Origin: Hysterangium stoloniferum | Taxonomy: Eukaryota; Basidiomycota; Agaricomycetes; Hysterangiales; Hysterangiaceae | Assembly: GCA_015178975.1 (NCBI GenBank) | Contig: WHVD01000050.1 | Location: forward strand, 517,014-581,013 | Direction of reading: 5' to 3' | Length of the DNA stretch: 64,000 bases | Part shown: positions 1 to 10,776 of the stretch, piece after piece | Position numbering within the stretch: position 1 is the stretch's first letter | Layout: each line of letters starts with the position of its first letter | The notes under the pieces: generated by a model | What the model was told of the DNA's origin: nothing | Seen by the model: only the letters and a program-made list of their open reading frames with translations | Database searches by the model: none | Made by a program: the position numbers and the translations under genes

Positions 1-153
1 CGCCAGCATCCAAAGTAATGCCTTGCCACCTCCAGTTAGTAAAACAACAATTAGATTCGACCACCGAGCTTTCACTCAGTTCAATCCTTCCTCTTGTTCA
101 GCAGACCTAAATCGACTCCATTTTCCTTGCGAGTACGAATCCAGATCCATCTG

Positions 154-828
154 GGAGGATATCTGAAAACTATTAAGTATACCAAATTCTAATATACTCT
201 AAAGGTCATTTAAACATCTGGGATGTGATTCAAACATAATTTGGTTTTTAAAACTTTTAAAAAGTTTTAAACTCTCTCATACATTACAAACTCAAGAACC
301 TTTCTGGACACAAGTAGACAATAAAAAAAATTAGTAGTTTGAAACACTAATACTTTTAAAAAATAGATACCTTTAGATAGTCCATTCCATGCATATGTAT
401 ATCATTGGCACCTCTAAATACATATGTATTACTTCGGAATGGATCTGTTAATCTAAACAGATTTCTACTTGATTCAACATACCCAGAATATATAGGGGGT
501 TTTACTTAATAAAGGCAGCTGTGGTATGAAAAATTTCCAATAATATTTTACATATTTTACATGGAAATAACTTCATTACAACTTTTAAAAAACAAAGTAC
601 TAATAAAAGTATTAGTAGACATCTGTAAAAGGAAGGAAATTATATACAATGGAATTTGTTAAATAACTATGGGTTGTATAAGATGTAATATGGAGAACTA
701 TTTCTGATGGTTGTTTTTTGATAATATAATTGTTTCAGAATAGATATCACTCTTTAAAGATGGAGTTTTGTAAAAATAAGACTTTTATTAGTAAATATTT
801 GAGATTATAGTAATTATAAACACCCTCC
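154..828 (+). repeat. Solo 675-bp terminal repeat of the 12954-19633 transposon
   Basis: This copy begins GGAGGATATC, ends CACCCTCC and is flanked by the trinucleotide CTG on both sides (151-153 and 829-831), so it has its own 3-bp target duplication. It matches the two terminal repeats of the element at 12954-19633 along its whole length, with more differences than those two show from each other. It is very AT-rich and has no coding potential. It is best read as the product of recombination between the repeats of an older full element, like a solo LTR. A repeat that moves by itself cannot be excluded. Confidence 0.8.
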
Positions 829-831
829 CTG

Positions 832-1455
832 CATCTCACAGTCCAGATGGTCATCTGAGGGGACCATGAACCCTCTGTGATGTATTAGCTTTATTTTAAT
901 ACTATTTTCCGAAAAAGGAGTCCAATGCTCTATCAAAATGTGCAAATACTCAATTCACTGCAAGGGAAAATAATTTAAGTATTTGATATTAATCAGTGGC
1001 AGCCTGAATAGACTTAGAACGCCTGAAGTCAAGAGTTTACTTGAATATATGCACCCTACTTTGCAAAGAAGGTTTTGAGAGCTGCTTGTGCAAGCTTGTT
1101 CTTTTTCTGTAAAAACACTACTAAAATATGAATAACAATTCACTGATTCCGAAACTAGATTCGACTTCAATTATAGCTAGTTTATATATATTTTATACTA
1201 TTTATCAAGCAGTAAAAATATTTATAAACAGGTCAAAAGATTAGATATAGAATAAAACACTATTTGGCTAATATATGCTTTATTTACACTAACCTACGGG
1301 GTCTACTGTGATACTAACTTATCAGGATCTCAATGTAGTCTTAAGGATTCTGCAAGAATATTCTCAGTATTTGTTTATGCCAAAAACCGGGTAGAAATTA
1401 GAATATATGTATTTCTAATCTCAATATAACCTAAAATATTTATTACTTTAATTTA
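832..1455. other. AT-rich stretch, no gene seen
   Basis: Only short frames without recognisable domains occur here. On the minus strand this would lie downstream of the copia-like LTR at 1655-1965. Around 1313-1330 that strand has a tract resembling the TGGTATCA primer-binding motif of copia elements, too degraded to call. Confidence 0.5.
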
Positions 1456-1458
1456 TAG

Positions 1459-1650
1459 CCAACAACTCAACTAGAGGTGGATAAGTAATAAAGGATAGCC
1501 AGCTACTCAACTAAGAGGAGGGAACAAGTTTTTTGTCAGAAGCTCAACTAGAGGTGACAAGGGGGTAGGATTATTATGTCAGAAGCTCAACTAGAGGTGA
1601 CTAAGTGTTTATATATATTTATCCAACAGCCCAACTAGGGGTGGAATAAA
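1459..1650 (-). repeat. Five imperfect ~40-bp tandem repeats
   Basis: The core CTCAACTAGAGGTG recurs five times with spacers of about 25-30 bp, each preceded by a variant of CAGAAG or CCAACA. The array lies directly next to the LTR-like block and in the same presumed (minus) orientation, so it is probably part of the leader of that retroelement. Confidence 0.6.
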
Positions 1651-1654
1651 CTGC

Positions 1655-1965
1655 TTGCTGCAGTGGCACACTGATGTGGCTGATAAAATGTAGTAAAGAT
1701 TGATTTTATTCAAGGCTGGAGCTGAGCTCCTTATATACATTTTAGCTTGAGACATTTAGAAGATTCTAGAAGATTGAATGATGTCATTTAGAATTTTCTA
1801 GAATTTTCTAGAGCATTGTGGAAGGTTCTAACTACTTTCTAAGACACTATAGAATATTCTTGGCATAATAGAACATTCTGGAAACTTACAGAATATTCTA
1901 CAATATTCTATGTATTATTAGTACCTATTAACTACTATTATTTTGGCAGCCACTGGAATATTCCA
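1655..1965 (-). repeat. Degraded copia-like LTR with TATA box, poly(A) signal and heat-shock-like motifs
   Basis: Read on the minus strand, the block starts near TGGAATATTCCAG. It then runs through about 170 bp of repeated GAATATTCT/TTCTAGAA motifs, a TATATAAGG TATA box (about 1731-1738) and AATAAAATC (about 1702-1710). This order (inverted GAA/TTC motifs, TATA, AATAAA) is that of an LTR with U3 and R. No copia coding sequence is present. The call as an LTR is an inference from layout. Confidence 0.4.
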
Positions 1966-2046
1966 GAGATTTCCAGTTTTTGCTGTAGTAGCATATATGA
2001 TAACATAATGCTCTTGCACCTGTGTGCATGTATGACACCTTTCGTG

Positions 2047-2225
2047 TCTTGTGACTGTCACACATTGTGACTGTCATGCGCCTGTGTGACCGTCGCGTAC
2101 CTGTGTGACTGTTGCGCACCTCTGTGACCATCACACACCTCTGTGACCATCGTACGCCTTTGTGACCATCATGCGCCTCTGTGACCGTTGTGTGCCCTTG
2201 TGACAACTGTCACTTGTTGTGACGA
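2047..2225. repeat. ~20-bp GTGAC-rich minisatellite, about nine units
   Basis: The unit resembles CCTCTGTGACCATCGCGCA and repeats with scattered substitutions, many of them CpG/TpG or CpG/CpA alternations. One frame on the minus strand stays open through it, but this is a property of the repeat and not evidence for a protein. Confidence 0.75.
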
Positions 2226-2639
2226 GTTTCCCGCATGCCGTGTAATAAACACAGGTGACCGGCTTTATATTATTATAATTATTATAATTATTTTTAGTTA
2301 GTTATAAATATATATATTGCCTTGATTATGCGCGATTATTTCGCATCATGTTTTGTCAGTGTCGGAGTTTGAAATGTCATGTGAATATCACATGATTACT
2401 CGCACGTTGTGAATAAGCGCTGAGTCGCTGACATATTAATCAAAAAAGAATAAAAGGTAAAAATTTAATAACTTGCTCAATGTATAAGATGAAAATACAA
2501 AATAAATTGTATAAATTCAAGATAAATCAAGCAAATATAGTACAATTTTATCGTCGCAATATAAATACATTTGAATATTTGTTTTCACAATTTGTTAGGG
2601 GAGATTGGTTTAAAAAATGGAAAAAAGCTAAAAATACAT
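2226..2639. other. Non-coding AT-rich stretch
   Basis: There is a short TTATAATTATTATAATTATT simple tract near 2269-2290. No convincing exon is seen. Confidence 0.5.
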
Positions 2640-5600
2640 AACACCCTCCATCCCTCCTTAGACCCTCAACCATTGCACTGTTGACTTCGCAAACTGTCTC
2701 CCGCATCACCATCGTGAGCATTGTCTCAACTCCCTTGAGTTCCTTGCTGAACTTGGTCTTCATATTCTCCAACCCATCTGAAATAGCTGAGCATAAAATC
2801 TCCCCAGTATCCTCTGCCAAACCGAGCCTTCCATCCACATCAATTTTCCGAGACTTGACTTCTTTCCTCATCTCCACTGGAACAGAGAGCCCCCAAAACA
2901 GATGCACCCAAGAGTGTACTGTCATCCAAATATCAACAAAATAATAGCAATCATTAACAAACAGATACTTACAACAAACACTGCTCTAAAAACTCTTTCC
3001 TTCAGCTCCTGAAAATGAGCCAATTCTACCCCATAATGATTTCTCGCTATTGCAGACGTATCCGCAGCCTGCATATCACCAATCTTCTCAATCATCAGCT
3101 CCTCATCCCTCTTCACATCACTTTCCCCAAATTCTCCATTGCAATGGTGAAAGAAAAGCCCGCACAACACCTGCCGAGAGCTACTCAACATCATCCCATT
3201 CTCCGTCCCCATAGCTTCTGAAGTATATCATTGAATCAACAGTGTGAAGTAGTCTGTTGTCCATTTCCCTGTAGGTCCCGTCCACAAGTAGCAAGGATAA
3301 AGTGATGCAATATCTTCCCCTAGGAATTCCTCTGCGACCATAATCTGAAGAGGCCCCAATACTAGAAGATACCAAACAAACATCCACCCAAGTTCCAATG
3401 GCATCCAATGTGCCTTCACCTTACCCCACCCTGAGATACCTGCCATCTTCTCAGCCTGTATTGCCATCATAATCATTCTGTCAAAAACCAGGATCGTTCT
3501 TGGTGAGTTTGCCATATTGATGATTGTAGTCAAAAGCAACTCTTCTCCATGACTTGGCTGCCCATGCGTGAAATGAACAACAACCAACAAATCTTCCAAG
3601 ATCTTTTCACACCTCTGTAGGAATCCATCCCATCCCATCCCATTCCACACCCACTGCCCATCCACTGCCTTGCCAAATCTCTTTCTGACTTGTGAATTAT
3701 CACACTTGAGAATCCCATCCATAACCATCTCCTGAGTTATCGTAAATTTGTTCTTCTCCTCCCTTATGAATGAATAACCTGGACTAATGTTAGCTGTGTC
3801 ATCATCAAATACATCAGGAAGAGAGGATGCAAACCAGTAAATACACCCAATTCCATGATCTCCCTCTTCAGAGTCTCCATCAATCCTTGAATCATTTCTG
3901 TCAGAGCATCCACTGATCCACGAATGTTTCAAAACATAAACTGACGCCTCTCAGGGTCTGTAAATGCAAATCAGGGTATCACTGTAGCATCATATGCAGC
4001 TGCTCCAATAATACCCCACAATCTATACAGATTCCCCATTGCTGATGGGTTCCCTGCAAACAATCTTGGCTTGATCCCATCTAGTATCCCATATAGTCCT
4101 GTCATCGTCGTATTGTCCTCTTCCCCAATCATGCATTCAAACCCAGCTGTACATCTCGCAATGAAACAAATAGCCACAAAAATTTGCATAATCACATTCA
4201 GCTGCTTAAACGATCTGGTATAATCCCAGTTGAAAACAACCAGGAACAAGGTTAGAGGACAGTCAAATTGGGTCTGCTTCCCTGCCAGATACTCCAGAGT
4301 AAGAGTGACTTCATCAGTGCATGGAGCCTTGCTTGTATACCCTTGTCCCCAATATTGCCTCGGCAGTCTCTCAGATCAACCCAGAAATTCTCGAATGTTA
4401 TCCTTTGCTCTCCGCTCAATGGCAACTCAAATATTCCACTATGAGATGAGAGACTCTGATGAATCATGAGCAAAAATCATGCCATCACACTTGCATATCA
4501 CCAGTATGTCTCTTCCATCCGCACCCCATCGAAGCTCTGGCTAGTGGGCATACTTCAAATTATATAAGCTAAAGGTAAATTATTTGAGAAAGAATCCACT
4601 TACCCATCGAAACACATCAACTGTACTTGAATAGGAAGTGTTGTAATCATCTTTCCTGCATGTCCAAGATACTGTAAGAGCCTATGGCTGCCAGGATCCA
4701 TAACTCTTCACCCTTTGCTGTCTTCAAATCCCCCATAGGCTGCACTTTCTCCACATCCAAGTCTTGCACAAACTCCAACCACCTGACTTTGTGTAGCCAT
4801 GGTGGAATTTCTCTAGCCACTGTCGAAAGGGGATAGGTCCCAGAGGCTCAGCCTTCAGGCTCTTCTTCCAAAGCTCTAATGTATGTCTCCCATCTGTTTG
4901 TGTATGCCATCTGCAAGTAACCACCAATAATCTTGCAAAATTCGAACATAGCCAAATTTGCTGTCCTGCTGTCCGATCAAATCTGCTATAGAGTGTGCCC
5001 TTGCCTTTGTGCTCCACTCGGTAATGCACCTTGAGTGACTTCTCGTTACTAGAAACATGTTTACACATTCTGCACTGGTAGCAATCCGGGATAATATCTA
5101 TGCCATGGTATGGTTTGACCACATTTTGTGGCCAAACCACTTTCATGTCATCCACTGACCCAATAAGATTAAATTCCACAGCTAATTTGTCCCCAAAGTT
5201 CTTTGGTACACCTTTGATCTTGTGGTACTTTTCAGTGTGATCCATAGCAATTCTAGGAAATACAGCATGACGGCAGTCTGTACAAATCAGGAGCCAGCCC
5301 TCTCATTGATCATGAACCCAGATGCTATCAATTCATCATTAGTATAAATCTCGGAAGCATGCTGTGCGACTGGAGCTTCTACCTGAGATGAAGATTGTAT
5401 AGAATCCTCGGGAGATGAATCCGGAATAAGCACTTTGATTCATACTGAAGTATCCTTGGAAGAGGACTGAAGCTGTTTTTGATATCGGACCACCTGCTAC
5501 AATTCAGCTGAGACATTCTAAGCTTCTCTAGCAATTTTAAATCACTTGCCAGATGTTTTAAGTCATACAACATCCTCGATGTCGACCCCTCACCAGAAAA

Positions 5601-6060
5601 TGAACATTGTTTCCTTCCTTCATCACTACTCACATATCTGGGCAGCTTCTTACCACCCAGAAATACCATAGAAGATTGCTTGCCATTGTCACCATCATTG
5701 CTGTGAGTTGCCAATGATTCTAGAGTAGCTGTAGTGATATCTTCATTTATTAGATGCTTCAAATCACCTGAGGGATTACATATCAGCATCTGGCTAGACA
5801 ATTGCCGAGCATTCTTTCCTTGATCACTGCCCGAAGCTCTAGGTGGTTTCTTTTCCCATATACTTGCTAAACAAGACAGCTCATTGTCATCTCGTAAATA
5901 TCATGTCAGGAAATATATAAATATAAATCAATTGTGAACCTACCTGATCTATCCACACCAATACATATAATCGCCATCTTCAGAATCCAAATAAAACTCA
6001 ATGCTCATGAAATGAAATACAGAACCATCACCAGAATCACTGCAGCTGCTAAAAGAGGCA
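2640..6060 (-). pseudogene. OrsB-like (DUF3505-type) mobile-helicase-family gene, copy A, decayed
   Basis: A multi-exon minus-strand gene without an obvious intact model. Its 5' part (about 6060-5240) is a serine-rich leader. The best preserved block is 5245-4724, which contains a zinc-binding stretch CYQCRMCKHVSSNEKSLKVH followed by HKGKG. Downstream blocks (4473-4252, 4249-3971, 3932-3228, 3212-2922) continue the homology to the related copy at 39471-41122. The last block ends in a stretch with HYG and a hydrophobic tail. Cysteine pairs followed by histidines in this arrangement are typical of the fungal OrsB (DUF3505) domain, found in large RecQ-helicase-linked proteins; this assignment is from memory of the family. 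Compared with copy B, many CpG sites here are TpG or CpA. A gypsy element truncates the 5' end at about 6074. Confidence 0.5.
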
Positions 6061-6073
6061 ACATTGTCACTAG

Positions 6074-6409
6074 CAAGGGATTGTCTCAAAGAAGAAGAGG
6101 GCTGATGTGAAGAGTCATGGAAGTTCTGACCGCTCTATATATGAAGAATATCGACCATTTAGGTACAACACAACTATATATTGACTATCGAAGTACAATA
6201 TAGAAAGTAAATAGCTGTAGTCGGCTTTAGTAGTGGTAAGACGACTAAGACGACTAAGGGAAAAGGAATCGACTTTGCAGTACGATTCCCTAGTGACGAT
6301 ATATTGACTATCAAAGTACAATATAGAAAGCAAATAGTTTTAGTTGGCTTTAGTAGCAGTAAGACAACTAAGATGACTAAGGAAAAATGGAATTGAGATA
6401 CCTCTCACA
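6074..6409 (-). repeat. 3' LTR of gypsy copy A (336 bp)
   Basis: It starts TGTGAGAGGTATCTC on the minus strand immediately after the polypurine tract CTGGGGGGCAC. It is the same length as, and collinear with, the LTR at 47309-47644. Internally it holds a duplicated ~150-bp module around TTTCTATATTGTACTTTGATAG. Both copies share sequence up to ATCCCTTG, so the outer end is placed there. It is not the usual CA, and the exact boundary is uncertain by a few bases. Confidence 0.8.
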
Positions 6410-8949
6410 GTGCCCCCCAGTTTGAAGATGTCAACGGAAAGGTCGGAGGATGTCAGGAACTCGTCCCCATGCATCTTGAGTGGATCCCCCTAGCTGCAAG
6501 ATAGCTCGGGCCCAACTTAGCCGTTTAGTCCGAAATGACTCAATAATGTCACCCCTCCTTGCCTCATCATTGGGGTATGTCGATCCCTGTAGTTTTTGAA
6601 TGGAGGATACCCACCGCCCGTAAGCCTTTTGACATGTTCGAATGATGGGTTTGATACCATTGATTGGGGCCATTGTGAGTCGGGTGATGAGGGGTGGTGG
6701 AGGGTTTAGTAGCATTGAAGAGGAGGATGAGGGGATTAATGGCTAGGAACTGCTAGTGGAAGGTCATAGTAGGCTAGTGTCAGTGTTGGAATGGGGGGGT
6801 TCTGGGGATTCTGGTTCCAACAACCGCTTTTCTAGTAGGTCGACTAGGTCCGTGACAGTGGATATAGCTGCGTGTTCGGGGGGAGTGTGGTGGAGATCCA
6901 CTGATAGCGATTGAAACATGGAAAGTTGGACTTTCTCGATACTGTCTGCTAGTCATTCCCTCTCTATGGAATTGTTGATGCACAAATAGAAATCGTCCAT
7001 GTGATCAGTTGGTACGAATGACCCATTATAGCTCTGTATGTGTCCCTTAAGCAGTGGTTGTTGTAGCATTGGTCCCAGCTGCGCTAATACCTTCCCAATC
7101 GTGAATTGTGCGGAAGGGTAGTTGATCGACACGTGCGTCCAGCCTGTTAGAGGAAGATGGTCTGTGGTGGCCATAGAGTTGACGGGTGAAGGTGCCCATG
7201 GAGGGAATGATTCCATCTTGGGCTCGTGGACAGGGTCAACTGGAGGGGGATCAATGACAAGGGACTCCACATCTTGGATCAAAGCCCTCATTTTTCCCTT
7301 CACTTTCTTGCTCATTTGAAGAGGCTCCTCAGACGGTTCTGTGGTCAGCATGTCAATTTCCATTGGCTTGTCGTAGAATGGATAGATGGGGCTCTTGAGG
7401 GAAATGCAACAAGGAGAGGAGAGGGGTTCTGGTGTGGGGATCTGGCATGCAGTAGGGGGATAAGGTATCTCATGCTCCATGGAAGGCTCGGGTAATGATG
7501 CGAGACAAGGTTGTGGAGGATGTATGGGGGCTACTAGGAATGTGTGGAGGTGGAGGGAGCTCTGTGGCAGGAGGGAGCCCTGGTGCAGTTGGGGGCTCTG
7601 GTAAGGGAAGAAACTCTGGCACCAGAACCAATGGAGGGGAGGGGACATGAGACATCTCCAAACTTTTCAAAGGCTCGGAGGACGGCGTGACAAGAGAGAG
7701 CCCTGTTACAGTGGGGGGTTCTGGGAAGGGGAGGAGCTCTGGCACAGAAGGGAGCAGAAGGGAGTGGAATGGTGTGAAATGGTGTAATGGAGGGTGCACA
7801 GAGGGGGTGATCAATGCTGGCACTACAACCAGTTGTATGGTGGATGAGGAGGTAGGGGTAGACTTGTTCATGGTCGTGAGTTTATCTGGGTGATATCCTC
7901 TCCAAACTCTGACGGAAGGTGGTAGCTTCCTTCATTGGTTGGGGTCGCTGGTGATGAAGTGAACTCCATTTGGGAGTAAAAATCCCTCATAGCAGTCCGC
8001 ACCCAGGTACTTGTCATTGTAGGCAGTGTTGCCTGGCAAGGTTTCGTCAGTCAGACAATGAATCTATGGGTCCCATTCGATCAGTCCTTTCTTGGGGTCC
8101 ACATCATTCAAGACATTTTGGAGGTAGTTTGACTCCATCTCCCCATCGCAAGTCAATGCACTGTAGTTTGATCCTTCTAACCCTTTCCCAATCATAAAAC
8201 GTAACCCCATCCCTTCCCTTATTACTCTTGTTTCCTATGGCTCGGACACATGGTGTACCCCCATCGCTACAATCGGTTTCAGCGAAATCTGTCCATTTCT
8301 GGCCCGGGGGAGGGGCAATGACTAAAGGATTGTTGTTCCCTTCCCTCCTTCTCCATTCCCTACATGTCTGTCTGGAAGGGACTCCGACCTTGGCACCCAT
8401 CCTTCGTTGATGCTCTAGATATTCCACCCTCCTTTTCCTTTTGATTTCCTTTAGTTCCTCTTGTGCCCCCTGGTGGAATTCCTTGCTCCATCATTGAGAT
8501 CAGATCTCCTCCTCAGTAGAAGGGAATATGCTGCACGGTACCAGGGGGGTTGCACTCCAGTTGCTGGTGGGATTCTCCCAGAGTTCAGCAGGATTTCCCC
8601 TAGTGTAGCTCACCATCACCTGAGAAGTCGATGACGAAGCTTCCTGGTTACTCCCATAGTACTCCACGTTTTCTGTATGAGACGAGGGAGTGGGAGATAC
8701 GATTGTCTGAGGTCGAGGTATCCTTTTGAAGTTAGGGAACTTCGGTTTGGGGGGAGCGCCTTGTGGTGCGGAAGGGATTTTGTTCCTGTCACTTGTCAAA
8801 GTTGGATATATTGACGGCGGAGTCTTGGAGTTGCTCTCCTGATGCTTGACATTTTTTGTATGAGATGAAAGGGTGGGAGGAATGGTAGTCTGAGGTCGAG
8901 GTATCCTCTTGAAGCTAGGGAAGCTAGGCTTGCCTTGTTCCTGAGACAT
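6410..8949 (-). pseudogene. Proline-rich ORF region 3' of the gypsy integrase
   Basis: Three collinear open stretches (8949-8500, 7871-6953 in two overlapping frames, 6715-6431) read on the minus strand between the chromodomain and the polypurine tract. The first contains two copies of a ~25-residue unit (SFKRIPRPQT and NFKRIPRPQT). The middle is extremely proline-rich (PPP/PEP runs). The last ends just before the polypurine tract. No zinc knuckle, protease or envelope signature was seen. The position after integrase makes this an additional third ORF, not an ordinary gag. Frame changes suggest it is no longer intact. Confidence 0.5.
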
Positions 8950-9141
8950 GATGCAATTGCTTGTGCATTCGTTGTGGGGTTAGGAAAGAGGGATGAAATT
9001 TTCTTAGCGAATTTACATTTCTTTTATATTAATTAAAACTCCACTCAGTTGTCGAAGTAGAGAAGGCGAGGGGAGGGGAGAGGAAAAGGTGATAGATTAT
9101 TAGTTCAGTAGGAGTAGGATAATGAATAATATTTCGTTTTA

Positions 9142-10775
9142 TCAAATCTGGTAGATGGCTTTGTAGGCCCTGAGAAGAGCGGGAGCATTTTGAAGGTTGT
9201 TACTGTTTAGCCAAGTGTCCTTATCCTTTCCATCATACTTGAAGAGTAATTGATTCGATGTTCCTTACGTCCTACGATGACCTCGACTTCTTACTCCTCT
9301 TCCTTGTTGTTTAGCTCCCTAGGGTTCTCAAGCCGTGCCCTTTGTCTGAATTCCTTGGGGGAGAACTGGTATTTCTTAAGGTGATCTCTGTTGATTACTG
9401 GGTGCATTTGATATTTGGAAGGTATTCTAAGTCAGAAAACTTGGGAGTTGATCTTTTCTAAGACTTTGAACAGTCCCATCCATGTCTGTATGAGTTTCCT
9501 CCCAAATCCTTTAGCTTCAACGAGTTCGAGGGAATGGGGATTGATTAATACGTAGTCTCCTACCACGATTTCTTTCACGAGTCTCCACTTATTATTGTAA
9601 CTATGAGCTTGGGTTTCTTGGGCCAGTGCGATTGAATCTCTCGCTACTTGTCAGTGATTTTCTAGTTCCAGGATCCATTGGTCTGCCATAGGACTGTCTG
9701 ATAGCTCTCTAGAAACTACTGAGTCATTCCCTCCCAGGCAACGAGACATTCCTCTCAGTACATATCCCATTAATACGAAGGCTGGTGCATAGTTCGTCAA
9801 ATTGTAGGTGTGAGCGACTACTTGAGTCCATTTGGACCATTCCTCCTTCAAGGAGGCACAATAAGCCCATAACATCTGTTCTACAATAGCGTTTGCATTC
9901 TCCATTTGGCCATCGGTTTGTGGATGGTGGATGAAGATACCGCGAGTGTGCTTCTGTATACCTTGCAAACTTCTCTCCAAAATGGACAGGTCCATCCCTC
10001 ATCCTGATCGCAGAGTATCCTCGAAGGCAGTCCAAAGGGGGCAGCTACCTTGTTCACAAAGATTTGCGTGAATACCTCTGCTGACAGATCCAAAGTTGTA
10101 GGTTCACAGATAATGAAACATGAGAGTTTGCCTACCGTGATGAAGATGGGTGAATGTACATCCTCTCCAGAGGGTGGTAATCTGGTGATTAAGTCCACCA
10201 AAATGACTTCAAATGGTCTAGAGGGTACATTTGTGGGTCTAAGCGCTCCTTGTCGTGCAGTATGATTAGCTTTGGTTTTCTGGCATGTCACAGCTGCGAG
10301 CGTATGCCACGCAGTCCTGTAGCATTTGGGGCCAGAAGAATGGGTCCTTCATCAGCTGAAATAATCAGTGTCCTCCTGCATGGGCTCGCTCAAAGGGATT
10401 GTCAGGTATTAGCTTGAGTATGGTAGATGTGATATTGCTGGACATGCATATTCGACTTTTCCAGTCCCAATCTCAGAAGTATAGGAGTTTGCTCTTGCCG
10501 ACAAAATAATGGGAAGTAGTTGTTACCACGTTCGGGGAAGTAGAGTCAGTAGCATAGTGATTTCTGAAGGCTGGATCTTTCTGATACCTGTCGCAGAGCT
10601 CCTTAGCGTATTTCTCATCGATTTCTATAAGCAGTTGAGAGTTCGATGAAGTAAAATCTAATTCATCCATTTTGTCATGTTGTGAAAATTCCACTCCATC
10701 TGAGGCACTTCCTCTCTTGTTCCGATAGTTCCACTACCTCATGATGAGTGAAAAAGATTGCCTTTTCAGCACTAT
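9142..10775 (-). pseudogene. Ty3/gypsy integrase with chromodomain (broken)
   Basis: The minus strand encodes, with several frame changes, the integrase zinc-binding stretch (ending CD..QKTKAN near 10290), a DDE catalytic core and a C-terminal chromodomain. The core shows the first Asp in VDLITRLPP (about 10200), the second in ILCDQDEG (about 10005) and the Glu in TDGQMENANAIVEQ (about 9900). The integrase C-terminal block has LVEAKGFGRKLIQTWMG (about 9500), followed by YQMHPVI..HLKKY. The chromodomain remnant ends at the stop at 9142-9144. At least three frameshifts and one internal stop make it non-functional. Chromodomains normally direct integration to heterochromatin. Confidence 0.8.
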
Positions 10776-10776
10776 G

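Larger units (their letters stand above)
6074..10775 (-). mobile_element. Truncated Ty3/gypsy chromodomain retrotransposon, copy A
   Basis: On the minus strand the order is integrase, integrase C-terminal domain, chromodomain, a long proline-rich region, a polypurine tract (6410-6420) and the 3' LTR. Protease, reverse transcriptase, RNase H and the 5' LTR are absent. Where they should be, a ~375-bp satellite array begins (10777). The LTR lies against OrsB-like copy A, so the element probably inserted into that gene. Confidence 0.8.

Noticed and set aside
2047-2225. Series of TGTGAnnnTCACA sites as CRP-type operators
   Set aside because: They are by-products of the GTGAC minisatellite in a eukaryotic genome.
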